Positions 1 through 12,200 of a DNA stretch of 64,000 bases are shown here, one piece after another. The first letter of the stretch is position 1. Each line of letters begins with the position of its first letter. A model generated the notes under the pieces. That model worked only from the letters and a program-made list of their open reading frames with translations, was not told where the DNA came from and ran no database searches. This stretch comes from Procambarus clarkii (Eukaryota > Arthropoda > Malacostraca > Decapoda > Cambaridae). Location of the stretch: assembly GCF_040958095.1 (NCBI RefSeq), contig NC_091233.1, forward strand, positions 21,645,297 to 21,709,296. The letters run 5' to 3'. Both the position numbers and the translations under genes were made by a program.

Positions 1-1020
1 TTTACCCGAGGGCCACTAATACTAGTGGCCTCAACGAGGACAGGAAGCTGGCAGCTTGTCAAAGGTACCCCCCATTTGCCCTGATGATGGTTTCTAGCTA
101 TATGTTAAAACTCAGCAGAGTTTTGCCGTTTATTGCTTTGGTGGGAAGGCAGTTGAACGGGTTTACAACCCTATAGGTGAAAAAGCCTCTCCTGTTTTAT
201 GTCCTACATTGTGGCTTGTCGAGCTTTAACTTATTCGTGTTACATCTGACCTTTTGAAGAAACTGTCTGGATCGACATCGTCCAAATTGTTTAGTATTTT
301 GAAGGTTTCTATGAGATCTTCCCTGTCATATCTGGTCTGCAGTGTTGTCAGCCCAGTGGCCTTCAACTGTTCCTGATACGAGAGATGACTAAGTTCTACT
401 ATGATTTTTGTTGCCCAGTGTTGCACCTTTTCCAGAGCAGCTGTGTCTTTCTGAAGATGAGGTCTCCATGCTTGGATGCAATAATCCAGGTGGGGGCACA
501 CCAGAGACTTATACAACTGAACGACTACTTTCTTTTCCTTGAAGATAAAGGTACGCTTGAGTAATCCCAGGGCTTGGTTCACTTTTTTACTGCCGCTCTC
601 ACTTGTTGTGTAACTTTAGTGAATGATGGATTCTGGTTCCAAGAGCCTTTTCTTCAGCTATCTGTTGTAAGGTAGTGCTATCAATTTGGTAGTTGTGACA
701 TGGATTGATATGCCCCCACATGCAAGGTCTTGCATTTATCGACATTAAAAAGCATTTGCCAGTCATCTGACCATTTGTGGAATTCATGTAGATCTCTTTA
801 CAAGGTCTTAATATCACTTTCACTTCCCACTTTACCATAGAGTTTTGTGTCATCTGCAAATTTGATATGGTTTGTAATATTCTCATATTCTCATCTATGT
901 CATTAATGTATACGACAAAAAGGGTTGGCCCCAAAATGGACCCCCGTGGCACCCCACTTAACACATTTCCCCCAGTCAGATTCATTTCCACTTAGTACGA
1001 CCCTTTGTTTTCTATGTTTT
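1..1020 (-). mobile_element. CR1-like non-LTR retrotransposon fragment (RT palm to 3' end)
   Basis: Read on the minus strand, 991-599 contains the reverse-transcriptase palm motif SGVPRGSILGPTLF followed by VVYINDID. 582-226 contains the C-terminal part typical of CR1-group reverse transcriptases, with VVVQLYKSLVCPHLDYCIQAW and LSYQEQLKATGLTTLQTRYD. The remaining 225 bases are the 3' untranslated tail, with the motif ggccactaatactagtggcc that recurs elsewhere in the window (2.2, 19.6, 57.1, 61.2 and 63.85 kb). The two coding parts are in different frames and the 5' half is missing, so this is a dead, 5'-truncated copy. Clade assignment is by motif resemblance only. Confidence 0.75.
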
Positions 1021-3169
1021 ATCCATTCCAATATTCTCCCATTTATATACTGTATATAAACTACATATTCACATTGCTTTTTGGCATAGTTCCCTCACCA
1101 TTTATTTTTGACAATAATAAAGTAAAATAATGGAAAGAGGAGAATTTATCTCATCTATTACCGACTTATATTGTCTATTATCGACAGATATTACTTATCT
1201 GACCAGCATCTAATCAGAGCTGCCAGTTGTAACCAAAACACCAGGCAAAGCATTTTAAAGGACATGGCCACCACCCTCAACCAATCCAACCTTTTCCTCT
1301 AGAAAAAAGTGGGAAGGAAGTAGGGAAGCAAATTGAAGTGTTCAAAACAGCTGTCAGGTACAGTGAGTCAGACTGAATTCTGTCACCATATACTAGTGGG
1401 GGAGAGTGAGGGAGAGTGAGGGAGAGTGGGTACTGCAGGAGTGGAGATAACTGAATAGAAGTGGAATCCACAACTGAAGTAACAGACAGGGTAGAGGACG
1501 AGCCGAAATCAACTTACAACTGCTCGGAGATCACCTGCACTGTACATGAACATGGTATTACATGTGATAGACAGAAATAGATGTGAGCCTTGCAGTCCAC
1601 TTCTATTAAAAATGAAGTCAAATTAGAAAACTGAACATGGAGTTACCACGACCTGACATTCTGGAAGGCAGGTGCAGAAAGAGCACTTATCACAAAGTGC
1701 CCCAAGAAAGACCTGAAAAAACCAAGAGACGGCTTCCTTTCAATCAAGTTCCTGTCATCGGCCAAAAAGCACCACTTTGTCAAAGGCAAAACAAGGGGTT
1801 GTCTGCCAGCCAGGATAAAAAACTAGGATGCTAAACAGAATCTATGCTTTAGTAACTTTGATAAATTAAAGTACTCAAAGTTCATGATTCCTGCGATTTC
1901 TCTTTCACAACAAGAGCCAAAGCAAGTCCCAACAAGTCACACTAAGAGCAAGACAAAACAATGGAAACCAGATAATTAACCCAAGAGCTCAGGTATCTCT
2001 GGTGGAGCAAGGGAAAGTTAAATCGATCACTGAGGAAGGCACAGCCCCGACACCACACCCAATGTGGGTGGTATAAACACAATCATGAAATGTAACTGAA
2101 ACAGAGCAACAGCCCATCATGGCCCAGCTGGTCCAGAGACAGCCAGCACCACTTAACTGAAAATTGTGGAGCAGCAGGTAGGACTCGGGAGCAATGCAAC
2201 CTTGACAGGCAACATGTAAATTTACCCGATTTACCAGAGGGCCACTAACCCTAGTGGCCTTGACGAGGACAGGAACCCAGCGGCTTGTCAATGGTCTCCT
2301 CCCAACCATCTGCCTTGATCTTTTCTAGGTACATTTTAAAATACCTACCCAAAATAATAATATAAATAAAATATATTTTAGATATATACCTAAAATACAG
2401 TATAAAAAAAATGAGGCAGGCAGTAAACCCTGGGTGACGTGGGGTGCCATCTTGTGGTGGTTTGGGGCATCATGATTCAAGTAGTTTGTCTACGGTATCA
2501 CTAGTTTTTTTGTGAATTTTGTTTAGCTTTTTGGGTCTAAACCCTGGGCTCTCCTGGCCAATAAGAACCATTTTCTTGTCCTGGCTTCTATGAAGGGATA
2601 GGGTGGGTCTCAGAGACCTGGTGTGATTACCTAAGGCGTGGCAATACCAGTGCTTAAGCTTATGAAGGCCATTCCAGACAAAAAAAATTTTGGAGGTCTA
2701 GAACTTGACAAATTTTCATTCAAATTTAGACTTGTTCCTTATGAGATTTTCAGAAATGCAACCCTATTGATTTGAACAAGAAGTATGTTTCCGAGTGATC
2801 CTTTCCAAACATTTGCAGATAATGAATTGCAATAATGCAGTTAAACAACTCAACCCCACACATCAAATAAAATAAAAGTGATGACGTTTGGTCTGTCCAC
2901 GGTAGACTGATATGTTGTCACAGTTGTTTAATTTCATTTGTGTGTGTGTGTGTTGGGTTGTTTCCAAAACATACCTTTGCCACATAATAATGGTCATAAG
3001 AGTAACTACTCTATGCACTTCCCATTTATACTATGTAATATTTATGGATAAGTGCATATTAGTGACTTTATACACAATTTCTGTATCTACTAATTAACCA
3101 CTACCATGTTCTTAAATAAGAATACTTATAAAATATACATATTATATAAATACAGGCAGTAGAACTCAC
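1021..3169. other. ASL intron sequence downstream of exon 4 (minus strand), mostly featureless
   Basis: The continuing ASL intron (gene runs leftwards). 2221-2330 is another copy of the CR1-like 3' tail (ggccactaaccctagtggcc, then a 'gacgaggacaggaa' block). A short (tg)n lies at 2940-2953. I recognise nothing else; the open frames at 1637-1834 and 1989-2309 match no family I know and lack splice context. Confidence 0.5.
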
Positions 3170-3270
3170 CTCAGTAGCCAGTGGGACCAGCGGATGGGCT
3201 GTGCCCGCTGCAGGTGCGTGTAGCCAGGCATCAAGATGTGCTTCTCAGCATCAGCACGATCAACAAAAAC
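3170..3270 (-). CDS. ASL: ASL coding exon 4 (GYTHLQ segment)
   Basis: 101 nt, 33 codons plus 2 nt. Acceptor ctgatgtcag, donor GTGAGT. It encodes [20 protein letters not shown] and [13 protein letters not shown]. The next exon (expected to continue S-H-A-V-A-L) is not found in 1-3169, so the gene leaves the window inside this intron. Confidence 0.94.
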
Positions 3271-6200
3271 CTGACATCAGAGATAGCCGTTATTTCTTAA
3301 GAATCGGTAATAATGAGGTAAATGATTCAAGACTTGGGTAAATAATTACCAAGTTAAAGAAGTTAAAAAAAAGACTAAAAACATAATTATGGTACCTTAC
3401 CTTACCTTGAGGTTAGGTAAGGTACCATAATTATGTTTTTAGTCTTTTTTTTTGGTACAATAGACAGCCAGAAGCAACACCAGCCAGTTGAAGTTATTGT
3501 AGAACAGGCAAGAGAGACACCTGGAGGAACGGGATGTACTCATTAACTAAAGCTTTAAGCATAACACTGGAAAGAACAGCTTCCAAAAATCTAAAAAAAG
3601 AAAAGGCAAATGTAGTTAAAATATTCAATAAAGGGTAAGAATATCCAATGCAAAATACTGAAAAAAATAATAATCAGGAAAAGAATTGTAGAAATTCAGA
3701 ATGTAAATTTTGTAATGGAAGGAAAACAGCACGAGATGGGGAGGGGGGAGGAAAAAATGATGCTTGAGAAACCTTATTGAATTCTATGACTCACTAACAT
3801 AATACAGGAGTATGAAGGATGGGTAGACTGCATCTTCCTCAACTGTCAGAAACCTTTTGATAGCTCCTAAATAGACACCGAACTAAGGATGAGAGTATCT
3901 GACAGACCGGAAACCAGGTTAAAAGTCAAAGAGAATAAGTTAAGTTGGAGAGAAGTCAAATGGTGGGGATCTCCAGGTCCTAGAATCATTTACAGTGACA
4001 CCTCGGCTTACGAATGCCCCTCTTTACGGATTTTTCGGGTTACGGGCTCAATTTCTTCATAAAATCCGAATCGGGTTACGAACTTTGCATCAGGCAACGT
4101 AGTTTGTTGACTGCATATGGCCGACCTAGCATGTGGTAGCACGGCAACCACGCCTCAGTTTACCAATGCCTACCGCCTAGTGATAATTACGCCTGAATTC
4201 TTTGTAAAGAATTTGTGTTTTTCCGATTTTTGGGTATTTGAACATAAAAGTAATTATTATATATCTCGCCATGGGTCCCAAGAAAGGCAGTGGCAAGGTT
4301 CAACCTCAGAAAATAGTTGTGAGTAGAAGTAGTAGAGGATGTCCCTTCCTCATTAAGAAAATGTGTGAAGTATGGTAAGAACTGCAAAGTTTTGTTGAAA
4401 ACACTACAGACACTTTACTTATTTACTACATCATTTACTACAGACACATGTTAAAATGTAGGGAAAAACAAGTGTCTTTAGACAGATTCTTAGCAAGACA
4501 AGCAAGCATTGAGCCGCAAGCAGGGCCTAATGGTACTCCTGCAAAACGTAGGAGAGAGAGAGTACCCCAGAGAAGTCATCACTGCCTGATGTTATAATGG
4601 AAGGGGACTTCCCTTCCAAACAGTAACACCTCTCCTCCTCCTCTCCCCCCCACTTCTCACCATCTTCCTTATGTCAACACGTATCATCAATAAAAGGTAA
4701 GCAATAACTTGTACATACTTTAGTACTAAAGATTTGGGTGAATTAGGTATAAAATTTACTTTGAAGTTAACATTTTTGGGAGTGTGGAACGAATTAATTC
4801 AATTTACATTACTTCTTATGGGAAAATTTGCTTCAGTTTACGAACCGTCTCTGGGAACGGATTAAATTTGTAAACGGAGGGGCCACTGTATCTTTCTAAT
4901 TTCTGTAAATTACTTACCAAAGACAGCAAGCTTGTACATGCCAATGTTTGCAGATGATGTAAAGTTAACGAGGAGAGCAAGGACTGAAGGCTGGTGCAAG
5001 AAGACCTTGACAAGCTTCAGAAGTTGGCAGATAAATGGCTTCTGGAATTTCAATCCAAATAAGTGCATGGTAATGAAGATCTCCTGTCTCCTGAGGAGAG
5101 ACAGGAGACATGTAGGCAAGTACATATATGGAAAAGATAACTACAAGAAACAATCCCAATACTAACTCCAGAAGCTCATGTGAATAGTATAGTATCAATG
5201 GCATATTGGTAGTTGGCAAATATATGAACAGCATTTAAGAATACAAAAAAAAAAAAAAAAGAGGCTTCAAGTCCATACACACACAGTCGTTATACGACAA
5301 AGAGTACTGGGAAGACGGGACACCACGAGTATAGCTCTCATCATTAACTACACCTAGATAATAAATGGCTATACGAGACCATTACTGGGGCATGCAGCAC
5401 CAGCCTGAAATCTGCATCTTAAGAAGCACAAATGAAATCTGACAAAGTACAAATGACTAGACAATAACGTGTCTTGTACTGTAATACAGTACAAAAGTTT
5501 ACAACTAGGTTAGTACTGCTATGAAAACAAATTAACAGAACTCAACCTCAACTTTAGAGGGGAGAAGGAACAGGGTATATAATCACTATGTACAAGATAC
5601 CAAGGTGAATAGACAATGTGGACAACGACATCATTTAAAGTGACAGGAGGTAGGACAAGTGGAGACATCAGTGGAAGCTGAATACATAATTGAGTCATAG
5701 ATAAATAAAGAATTTACTTTGACATGCCAGGTACATTTACAGTCACAAAATGGTCACTGGGTCAGAATGTTAAAAAAAAAAGTGTCAAGATGTTCGACAT
5801 GGTGTGCACAACTTAGGAAAAGATTCGGGCTACTTTGCAACATTTGAAAATTTCACAAGTATACTGCTTTCTCAATTAGTATTTGAGGCCTCCATTAAAC
5901 ATCTGCAATCTTGAAAAGTAACTTATGTTTTTTGGGACATTTTTCCCATGCTTAGGGCATATGTTTAACAATATACTTTAACAATATACTTTAACAATAT
6001 ACTTTAACAAGATAAAAACCTTACTTTGAATATTATTTTTCTGTTCATATACAGGTAATGTTTCATGTAACCCTTACAAAATGCAAGGGTTAATGTGATA
6101 ACCCTGATTACCTCCTGGGCACCATTCCTTCCACCCGTCCCATCCCAAATCCTTATCCTGACCCCTTCCAAGTGCTATATAGTCATAATGACTTAGTACT

Positions 6201-9200
6201 TTCTCCAGATAGTTCCCTTCCCCTTCCTGTGCTCTAACCGCCATATGCATTTTTTCTTATTACTTTTGTAAACTATTTTTGTCAAGAGCACAACAATCTA
6301 GAACTAAATTAGCTGAGCCATTTAAAAGTTATTAAAAGCAAAAACTGTGGCACTGCTAAATAAAATAATAAAAGAATGTATAACCTACAATTCTGATGTA
6401 CTAAAGAGTACTGTACATCCTCTCAAATTGGAATGTTACATACAAATAATTGAAATTTTATTTCTCCTCTTGAATTGGAATAGTGCAGGTGGCTGATTAG
6501 CACTCTTCCCAATTAGTTAGGTTATCTTGAGTTATCTTGAGATGATTTCGGGGCTTTAGTGTCCCCGCGGCCCGGTCCTCGACCAGGCCTCCACCCCCAG
6601 GAAGCAACCCATGACAGCTGACTAACACCCAGGTACCTATTTTACTGCTAGGTAACAGGGGCATAGGGTGAAAGAAACTCTGCCCATTGTTTCTCGCCGG
6701 CGCCCGGGATCGAACCCGGGACCACAGGATCACAAGTCCAGTGTGCTGTCCGCTCGGCCGACCAGTTCCCTAAGGTTAAGGCAAGTACAGTAGTTAGGTG
6801 GGTTACCATTGATGCAGTCTTGGCAAGGATGACCTTAAACCATAGACTTCCTCTTGCCAACATAGTGCACCCATACACAATTACATCGTGTTCACTTATG
6901 TTCCATACAATCCTCTAAGGCAACATTTCACACCATGTGATATAGTAAACACATTCCAGAAAAAAAAAATCCCCGTTACCTTAAGTAGTTTAGTCAAATG
7001 AGGCACAAGGAGTGTAATATGTTCCCGAAGCCACAACCTCATGTCCACAGCCACTTGGTCATTGCGGCTCCTGCCAGTGTGCACTTTACCACCAACATCG
7101 CCAACAAGTTCCTGGGAGTAAACAGGATAGCTTAATACACCCATAATATACAACTATCTTTAGCAATAAATCATTAATAAGTCTTATATAAGTGGTCAAA
7201 AGATAAAATGACAACTTGAGTGCATTATCTATTATAAGGTCATACATACACTGTACAGTGAAGATTGCTTGTAACTTAATAGATCAAGTCTGCCCGAAAT
7301 GGTGTGCATACTAGTGGCTTTACAAGAATGTAAACACACCCTGCTATGTACTCTCATGAACCCAATGTACCTTCTTGTAATACAGTAATATATTTATATT
7401 ATTAATAATAATAAAATATATATATATAAATATAAATAAATAAAATAAATAAGTAGCTCCACCAAAAACACAGCCTAACGAATCATTCTAACAATTATTT
7501 TCCATCCAGAGTCTGTATACTGTACCTACTACCCAATACAGTAACTGCAGTACAGTACATTACAAAGTCACTTGCAAATATGCTAGATCTTAACACACCT
7601 TGAAACATACCTAAGCACTGATATCACTATCATTCACATGCCCTTAAAATGATTTTTTCACTTTAATTGATCATTCCCTATCAATTCGAAGACTATCTTG
7701 TACATGTAATCTTTCAGCTGTCTCAAAATAGGAATTACTGCTTCAAATTGTTTATGGCCTATATGAATCTTGAATCATGCAGCTGTACAAAGTTAATATT
7801 AATTCAGTAATGTTGTACTGTAGTTGTTTTACTAATTAACTTACAGTATTCTAACTGTGAATAACTACATATGAGTGATTAAGGCAAAACATAAGAGATT
7901 GACAACATTAAACAAAATGGATAGCCATCAGGATCAAGCAAATACAGTTTGATTAAGCTGTTACTCATTTCTAAATATTATTAACTGGATGAGCATGAAT
8001 ATTAGTAGAGTTGGGCTATAAAATTCATTACAATGTAATATAGTGTAATGTAATATACAATGTAATATAGTAATATTACAATGTAATATAGCGATATGAT
8101 GCAACCGGCAGGTTGCATCATATCACTTCCATTACTTAATCAGAAACCCAGCATTGAATGTAATGAAAAACCTCTTTCTGGAGGGAATCCTTTCCCAGTG
8201 GCTCTGAATAACTAACCACAGAGCAAATATGGGACTAACCAGGAAGGAGTGGTAGCAGACACTTGAACAAAGATAATGCAGGCCAGGAGACGTGGTCCAA
8301 AGTAACACACGACTGACTGGTACCAGGAACAATGACTAAATACTGGGCCGTCAGAATCCTGTTAGAATGACAAAGCCCTTAAGCCCTAGGACATGTAGAA
8401 GACTGCGGCCAAACCCGCATATCTGAGAACATCGTAGGCCTGAGGGCAGACTGCAGGTTAGCAAGACCTAATGACACTGCAGACGACCCAAGAAATGCAA
8501 GTCGTGGAACAGGGAAGCAAGAAACATCTAAATGACCACCACAGTGCAACCTTGAAATGGAAAATCACACCCGTAAACCGGCAGCTGCCTGGCAAGCCCC
8601 AGAGAGGAAGGAGGCCGAGACACAATGGAGACAAAGCACGCATAATGTGCAAGACTCTAGGTCGTAGGCATCACAGACCTAACAGACAGCAAGGCGGAGG
8701 CTGAGAATGACTGCCGAGAAGTAGGAGGATTGATAAACCAACCCGTTCTTGTGAGCATTCCCAACATCAAGAAACTGTTGTACTAAAGTGTCCTATCCTA
8801 GCTTACCAGAGGACCCACGAACAGAAAACAGGACTGTCAATTTCACAAGCCGCTTCCATTATCTTGTATAAAAGTTTTTGGCCTTTGGTAAGTTTGTCAA
8901 AATGCGAGATGTTATTAGGATGGGTTGGACAAGCGCACTACAAACTCACAAGTAGCGAGTGCAGACTCCTGGGTCGAAATAAAACTAGCTATGCTGTAGA
9001 CCCCCAGGAAGAATTACAAAGGCCTGACAGTAACCAGCCAAGCAAAAACCCCAGGTTTTGGGGCTGCTCATTGCAAGAACAGTCACTAAACACAGCTAAA
9101 ACTATAAGGCTACTAATGGCAACCATGGTGCACCATGCAAACAAGCATGCAAGCCCCAGTGAACCCGAGCACAACCAAAAGAATGCCCCCAAACAGATAA

Positions 9201-12200
9201 ATCAGTCATGAATAGCCCAATAGTCATGAATAATGCCATCCACATTTGTGAACCAAATTTTCATAGAACTCATTTCTACTGGGCTGCTTTGTTTCCTCCC
9301 AATGGGTAGATTCTGCCCTTGGGCTAGACCCATTCCAGAGGCTGGCATTTGCAAGTGTTGCTCTAGTTACACACATTCATTACCCTGAGCTCTTTCCTCA
9401 CTAGTGTAATTAGGCTCAATTTCTTGCTGTGTCAGATTCCTGTTGGAGAGATATATGGTGTGAAGCTGTCTGAGGCTGTGTGAAGCTGTAATAGCCATTT
9501 AACCTATGTTGTGGTCTAGTTCCCAAGGATCGTGGGGTGGGGTGTGTTCCTACAGGTAGAGGAATATGATGTATCCCTCCAACCTAATTCAAGCCAAATC
9601 ACTCTTCATCCTCTACCACCTAAATGTGTATTGGGTTATCTTGAGGTTATCTCGAGATGATTTCGGGGCTTTTTAGTGCTCCCGCGACCCGGTCTTCGAC
9701 CAGGCCTCCACCCCAAGGAAGCAGCCCGTGACAGCTGACTAACACCCAGGTACCTATTTTACTGCTAGGTAACAGGGGCATAGGGTGAAAGAAACTGCCC
9801 ATTGTTTCTCGCCGGCGCCTGGGATTGAACCCAGGACCACAGGATCACAAGTCCAGCGTGCTGTCCACTCGGCAGACCAGCACCCTCCGACCGAGTACCC
9901 ACTGATGCTCCGACTCTTTGCAGGTGTATCTTATCTTGACCAAAGTTTTGTCTCCAGTTCATGTGTTCCCTTCCCTTCTGGGGGTGGACCGAGGGTGGAC
10001 CCTGACTGCTACATTTTTTATGGCCTAGGGTTAGTGAGCTTAATGTCCCTTTTCAGAAGAAAGTATTTGATTTTCAGTCCTGAAGTTCAGTTTGTTGGGA
10101 TCCAAACTTCCCTTTCCTTTTTAATGAAGACTGAATCTTCACCTTTTTTAGCAGAGAACTCTTCTGATCGAGGTATGGTTCATGAGACCAAAGTGTATAT
10201 TGCTAACTTTGTTTAGTGGTAATGTTGCAACATTATTCAAGGGGCCATGAGAGGTCAGCATCAGTGGCACCAATTTTTAATCCTCAGTCAATGGTATGCA
10301 TAAAAGCCAGACTCTCCCAAATGATACAAAGGGTTGTCAAGCTTAGCCTACCTAATATACATATCCTAGGGCTCACACTGAAAAAAAAAAACACTGCCTT
10401 GACCATTTCCTTTTTTTCTTCTGTGTCCACTGCCAGCATAAGAACCCAGAGCCTCTGGAGATCAAATCATATCCTTACAATATACTCCTGATCTATGATC
10501 CTCATAAGCCCTTCATTTGTGGGAACAAGATTGCTTGAAAATGTGCTTTTTCTGACTCTCCCAAATGATACAAAGGGTTGTCAAGCTTAGCCTACCTAAT
10601 ATACATATCCTAGGGCTCACACTGAAAAAAAACACTGCCTTGACCATTTCCTTTTTTTCTTCTGTGTCCACTGCCAGCATAAGAACCCAGAGCCTCTGGA
10701 GATCAAATCATATCCTTACAATATACTCCTGATCTATGATCCTCATAAGCCCTTCATTTGTGGGAACAAGATTGCTTGAAAATGTACTTTTTCTCGGTGT
10801 GCCAATATTGTCATCAGACACCTGGCATGTTCAGTTTTCTGCATGTGCTCGTGATGAAAGTGAGGAAAGCTACAGAGGTACAACCCAGAAAGGCTGTTTC
10901 CATTTTCCCTCAATGAATTATTTCAGCTGTTTATCACACATAAACATGTCCCTGGAGAGGGTCTAGAAGTGAACTTGATGTACATACAATTTAGTCCAAG
11001 ATATCATTACCCCCTCCCCCCCCCAATCACATACATATTCTTAGCATGTCCCCTTTTAGGAATAAAATTTTGGTAAAATCGTGCTAGGCAAATTGTTTAC
11101 AATTGTGCCTTATTAAATTTCACTGCAGAAATTGGAAATCAGTGTCATGTTTAAAATTAAATTAATTTTCAAAGCATGCATCATTTGCTGCTATTCCAAG
11201 CAAGCCTTTCCACATCTTTTAACTCGTGTATGCCTCTCTATTTGAAGTTGGAATGGCAATAAATAGATTACGAAGCATGTTGAATACCTTGAGCCTCCGT
11301 TCATTGGCAGTGTGAATGTCTTCATCTCCTGGTTGAATAATAAAACTCTGATTGGCCCATTCACTTTTCACAACATTTAGACCATCAATAATGGCAGTAC
11401 ACTCTTCTTCAGTCAACAGGCTCGCTTTTTGAAGCGATTTGGCGTATGCAATACTGCCCTGGGAAAAAAAATTCATCAGTTTAATGGCACACTTCTTCAC
11501 GAAGCAAATGTACAGTATAGATCCTAAATTATTTAAAGAAACAATAAGCTTTATTGTGCAAGAAAAACATTATTCTAACTTATACAATTTTGGAGTTACT
11601 GTACCACAAAACAGGTTACTGTACTGTAACCTTCCTCAAGGCAGACAATAAGTGTATGGAAATTCAATAATACTGTAAACTGAAAAAAAAGTGGTTTTGA
11701 ATTTAATGACAAAATACAAAATCCTAACACTTAAATTCTAAACCTATGCTGAAGGTTCGAACAATACATTTAACAAGGTACAGTACATACAAGATAGACA
11801 AAATATTGCAATTATAATGAAAGAAAAATAAATTGTGAAATGAAAGGGGGGGGGGGGGGGGGAGAAATACAAAACAAGGGATGAAAGCAATTAAGAAGGC
11901 TAACAAAAGGCAGTGAAGGAGGCTGACAAAAGATCACATAAAAAACAGCAAGACGGAACAAGAAAGACAAATGTAGGAGTTAAAACTGCACCCATCTTGT
12001 CTACTGAACAGTGCAACAGTATACTACATGTAGAAAACATCAAGATGAAAACACAAAATCAATCACTGCCCAAGACATGATAATTTTACTTTTTAAGAAA
12101 TGTGGTGGAAAATTATAATAATTTAATGCATAACAGCGGAAAATACTCGGGATTGCTGTTAAATTTTTTCCTACTACTGCAGGTAGGCCAAGGTCCAGGC

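Larger units (their letters stand above)
3271..6979. other. ASL intron 3 (between exons 3 and 4)
   Basis: Holds the 3365-3452 hairpin, the Tigger-like element (3993-4888), a CR1-like LINE fragment (about 4900-5750), a SINE-2 tail (about 6095-6240) and a SINE-1 copy (about 6515-6770). A triplicated 'actttaacaatat' motif lies at 5964-6008. The rest is AT-rich and unrecognised. Confidence 0.8.
7112..11287. other. ASL intron 2
   Basis: Contains a LINE 3' tail at about 7290-7345 (gcccgaaatggtgtgcatac, tagtggctttacaagaatgt), AT-rich DNA, the tgtaatata repeat and hairpin near 8.0-8.13 kb, a SINE-1 at 9.63 kb and the duplicated block at 10.3 kb. I see nothing identifiable in 8340-9610. Confidence 0.7.

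Noticed and set aside
6670-6770. tRNA genes at 6.7, 9.85, 14.6, 29.05, 40.0, 41.2, 50.3 and 61.3 kb
   Set aside because: A and B boxes are present, but each is joined to a shared SINE body, and cloverleaf ends (acceptor stem pairing) are not convincing.
8864-9211. 115-aa open frame
   Set aside because: Lies inside an ASL intron, has no recognisable domain, and an overlapping frame is open on the other strand.
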